A stretch of DNA of 34,159 bases from an uncultured Lachnospiraceae bacterium (GTDB lineage: Bacteria > Bacillota > Clostridia > Lachnospirales > Lachnospiraceae), in contig ONBW01000022.1 of the NCBI GenBank assembly GCA_900316165.1, positions 1 through 34,159 on the forward strand, written 5' to 3'. Under the pieces are notes generated by a model. It had not been told where the DNA came from. It was given only the letters and a program-made list of their open reading frames with translations, and made no database searches. Within the stretch, counting starts at the first letter, position 1; each line of letters starts with the position of its first letter. This document shows positions 32,801 through 34,159 of the stretch, piece after piece. The position numbers and the translations under genes were made by a program.

Positions 32801-33588
32801 TAGTCGTTCGTCATCAAAAGGGCCGCTATCACATGTGGACAGAGTGGTTTCTTTCTATCTTTTTCATTCAGCTCATAAAGCCCTGTATACGAAAATGGCG
32901 TATACGCATCACAGCTCTCAACCTCACAGCCATAAGATAACAGATTGTCCCTTCTCAGGATGACTGAAACATTACGATGCGTATCACGGCTGTACGAGCT
33001 TACTTCTGGAACCTTTAATTTGCAGTCTACGATAAGTGCGTGCCGGTCATCTTCGCTTTCCGGATTATAGACACGATTCATATTTACAAATGTGTCTTGA
33101 AATCTCGTTATTTCCATCCTGTTCTCAGCTACGATCTGTTTTGCCTGATCATATGCCGATTTTGGTATATAAAAATCCTTTAAAGCGCGTGACACCTTAT
33201 AGTACTGATAATTCTGCTGATATGCCGGAATATCTGCTCTGGTATCATCCGGAGCCGGAAAAGCCTCTTCTGCTGAAATATACTCTTCCCGGTCTGTCTT
33301 TTTATTTTTCGTTTTTTTCTCTTTATGATCTTCGTTCAGATATTCAAAAAATGCCGCAAGGTGAGCACATCTTTTTCCCAGGAAAAAATCATCGCAATTG
33401 CAGTAAAGCGATGGCGGCATTAATTCTCCCTTATCTATTATCTGTACTGTGTATGTACGACCGTCGGTGTCTGTGACATTCCCCGTATAGAGGTTATCAT
33501 CCCGCGAATAGAGCTCTACATTTCCTTTTCTGACCAACTCATAACCCAAGTGAAGTGCTGATGGTGTAAACAATTTTTCCCAGTTCAT
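29809..33588 (-). CDS. SWIM zinc-finger SNF2-family DNA-dependent ATPase
   Basis: A 1259-residue bacterial SNF2 protein. The N-terminal SWIM finger has ligands Cys63, Cys65, Cys74 and His76 (CNCDDFFLGKRCAH). A long central region corresponds to the bacterial SNF2-associated domain. The ATPase core starts near residue 805 (LRNYQKEGFRWI), with ILADEMGLGKTLQ (about 825), the DEAQ box LDEAQYIKNP, and in the second lobe SLKAGGTGLNLIGADVV and ATDRAHRIGQ. Such proteins remodel DNA-bound complexes; their bacterial role is poorly known, with HepA/RapA-like or DNA repair functions possible. AAGGAG lies six bases before the ATG. The likely promoter overlaps the nifJ terminator. Confidence 0.92.
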   Translation of the reverse strand: MNWEKLFTPSALHLGYELVRKGNVELYSRDDNLYTGNVTDTDGRTYTVQIIDKGELMPPSLYCNCDDFFLGKRCAHLAAFFEYLNEDHKEKKTKNKKTDREEYISAEEAFPAPDDTRADIPAYQQNYQYYKVSRALKDFYIPKSAYDQAKQIVAENRMEITRFQDTFVNMNRVYNPESEDDRHALIVDCKLKVPEVSSYSRDTHRNVSVILRRDNLLSYGCEVESCDAYTPFSYTGLYELNEKDRKKPLCPHVIAALLMTNDYLNKRPYFSDSTDIEGYKLLRSFTDNDYLPEEQIKKDVVIVPRLKMNSGTERRYTMNSWSYRDRNQLSVDFKVGNDKTYLIKNLNDFVAKYQKKEVYQLSKKASLLFSKEDFTDTSKKLYEFIRSYIEEESYRQDLTDGSKTMTAKELMLYGQRLDDFFDLIEGRSVEIKADGFERDIRNPLTAKDEELVINLHAEPHKNKDEEFDGVRLSGFLPKVIEGVNGAYYFSGGMFARISKENYQALKPFIDVSIDDLFDFTIGRTKLSQFYYHVLPQIEKYVRLDTKDEQLIEEYLPPESTFSFFLDADQEDVYCEVKAVYGDFSYSLSDQNEKINDDNFYRDLSRENQIIDAVNGFFPDYDPKSGRFSCDKDPDTVFNIITEGVNSLMKLGEVNTSDQFNRLTVRRGWNLSVGVSVKSDLLSLNVLSSDIPMDELAEILTSYRSKRKYHRLKNGDFLSFEDNDSVAALEEMMEDLHLSVQEFTDGKMNVPAYRALYLNKMLEDHDEIATDRDKNFKALVKNFKAVKDADYDVPASLKNVLRNYQKEGFRWILTLAGYSFGGILADEMGLGKTLQMISALLYEKEQGNLEQSLIVCPASLVYNWQSEFSRFAPDLNVEAIDGPKSNRKEIITKSSSDVLITSYDLLRRDIDLYEKKHFGYMILDEAQYIKNPKSGISKAVKIVKSSHRFALTGTPIENRLSELWSIFDFLMPGFLYDYETFRSDYESPIVNGSDEELTKRLSAMTSPFILRRKKETVLKDLPDKIEEVRYTVFEPAQKKIYDSQLVRMKNLIEQTSQEDFNKNRMRILADITRLRQICCDPSLIIEGYDGGSAKLDLLLELIEEAMDGGHKMLVFSQFTSMLELIEKKLKDNGISYYMITGATPKKKRLELVNDFNENEVPVFLISLKAGGTGLNLIGADVVIHFDPWWNAAAENQATDRAHRIGQKSKVSVFKLIVKGTIEEKILKMQEEKQNLADEILNGEGTSFFNLSKEELLDLLQ

Positions 33589-33618
33589 GTGCTTCTCCTT
33601 TTTACCTGTTCTCGTGGT

Positions 33619-33647
33619 ATTTTAGCACAAAAAAAACGGCGCCGCAA
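33619..33647 (-). promoter_or_regulatory. Putative promoter of the SNF2 gene
   Basis: TTGCGG (33642-33647) and TAAAAT (33619-33624) on the minus strand are 17 bases apart. The -35 box lies within the nifJ terminator stem. Confidence 0.45.
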
Positions 33648-33659
33648 TGTGCGGCGCCG
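33629..33659 (-). terminator. Intrinsic terminator of nifJ
   Basis: CGGCGCCGCA (33637-33646) and TGCGGCGCCG (33650-33659) form a perfect 10-bp stem with a 3-base loop. On the minus strand an uninterrupted T8 run (33629-33636) follows. Confidence 0.95.
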
Positions 33660-33694
33660 CGTTAGTTTCTGATTACAATTTTGCTGAACAAGGA

Positions 33695-33811
33695 AGTTCT
33701 CTTCGCTAGGCTCAAGCTTCGCCTTCGGCTCGCTTTCGCTAAGCTCAGAGAACGACCTCGCTTCGGATTCGAGCTGCGTCTTCGACTTGCTCTCATCTCG
33801 AAGCTTTCGGT
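33695..33811 (-). repeat. Dispersed palindromic element, copy 2 (after nifJ)
   Basis: 117 bp matching 11608-11724 without gaps at 90 positions. The outer stem is GTTCTCT/AGAGAAC (33696-33702/33747-33753). It begins at the nifJ stop codon and ends about 35 bases before the terminator stem, so it is the 3' untranslated region of nifJ. Confidence 0.8.
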
Positions 33812-34159
33812 CATGCCTTGTAAAGTTCTACCATCTTTGTCAGATACTTGTAGTGCTCCTTTGACTCCTCTTCTGACTCTGCGAAGAGCTTAGCTGCCTT
33901 GTTCGGATTGAACTTAGCGAGAGCTGCGTATCTGTTCTCACCCTTTAAGAAGTCCTGATAGCTTCCTGTAGGCTCCTTAGAATCAAGTGAGAATGCATCC
34001 TTGCCTTCCTTAGCAAGAGCTGGGTTGAAGCGGAAGTTGAACCAGTAACCTGACTCAACAGCAAGCTTCTCCTCTGTCATAGCCTTGCTCATGCCCTTCT
34101 TGATACCATGGTTGATACATGGAGCATAAGCGATGATAACTGAAGGACCTGGATAAGCC
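33811..34159 (-). CDS. nifJ: Pyruvate:ferredoxin (flavodoxin) oxidoreductase, C-terminal part
   Basis: Only the last 115 codons lie in the window; the frame stays open to the right edge. PFOR splits pyruvate into acetyl-CoA and CO2 and reduces ferredoxin, the core reaction of fermentative anaerobes. The visible sequence holds the late conserved stretch IIAYAPCINHGIKKGMSKA, whose cysteine ligates the third proximal iron-sulfur cluster in known enzymes, followed by EEKLAVESGYWFNFRFNP and the C-terminal helix ending VELYKA. An internal ATG at 34092 is not the start. The gene ends at a dispersed repeat and a strong terminator. Confidence 0.93.
   Translation of the reverse strand, partial: AYPGPSVIIAYAPCINHGIKKGMSKAMTEEKLAVESGYWFNFRFNPALAKEGKDAFSLDSKEPTGSYQDFLKGENRYAALAKFNPNKAAKLFAESEEESKEHYKYLTKMVELYKA

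Overview
The window reads as chromosomal DNA from an anaerobic, low-to-mid GC Clostridia bacterium, most likely Lachnospiraceae or a close relative. The evidence is the plsX-acpP-rnc-smc-ftsY cluster, a pyruvate:ferredoxin oxidoreductase, a CBS-type Mn-dependent pyrophosphatase, strong Shine-Dalgarno sequences and consensus sigma-A promoters. Every protein gene except one small XRE regulator (2106-2402) lies on the minus strand.

Layout. 1-341 has no credible gene but folds on the plus strand into a large multi-branched RNA (closing stem about 59-75/327-340) that I cannot assign to a known class. 341-541 is AT-rich and empty. 542-3203 is accessory: a TetR regulator overlapping a protein that joins a sigma-region-4-like HTH to an alpha-CTD-like domain, a divergent XRE regulator whose promoter shares an inverted repeat with theirs, and an AT-rich nucleotidyltransferase/HEPN pair of toxin-antitoxin type. 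3407-6080 holds an alpha/beta hydrolase, argC (type 2) and a DUF308-like membrane protein. 6096-10250 encodes a type IIA topoisomerase pair whose A subunit lacks the GyrA box, so it is probably topoisomerase IV-like. ilvA follows (10304-11515).

11695-18261 is the conserved block plsX-acpP-rnc-smc-ftsY (lipid synthesis, RNase III, chromosome condensation, SRP receptor). rho (18311-20062) carries an Asn/Gln-rich tandem-repeat insertion. 20281-26691 is mainly branched-chain amino-acid synthesis in two promoter-defined units: ilvN-ilvC (with terminator), and leuC-leuD-malic enzyme-acyl-CoA ligase. 26759-33588 holds an Sfp-type phosphopantetheinyl transferase overlapping a CBS pyrophosphatase, a tail-anchored coiled-coil protein and a large SWIM-SNF2 helicase. 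The window ends inside nifJ.

Most notable: the unassigned structured RNA at the left edge; the three-regulator locus with a shared operator; a 117-bp dispersed palindromic element present twice (77% identical, no gaps, with compensating stem changes), one copy of which supplies the ftsY stop and C-terminal codons; the prion-like repeat insert in Rho; an intrinsic terminator ending four bases before the ppaC start; and the Ala-Ser quinolone-site motif of the topoisomerase A subunit. All functional statements rest on reading motifs by eye; no database search was possible.
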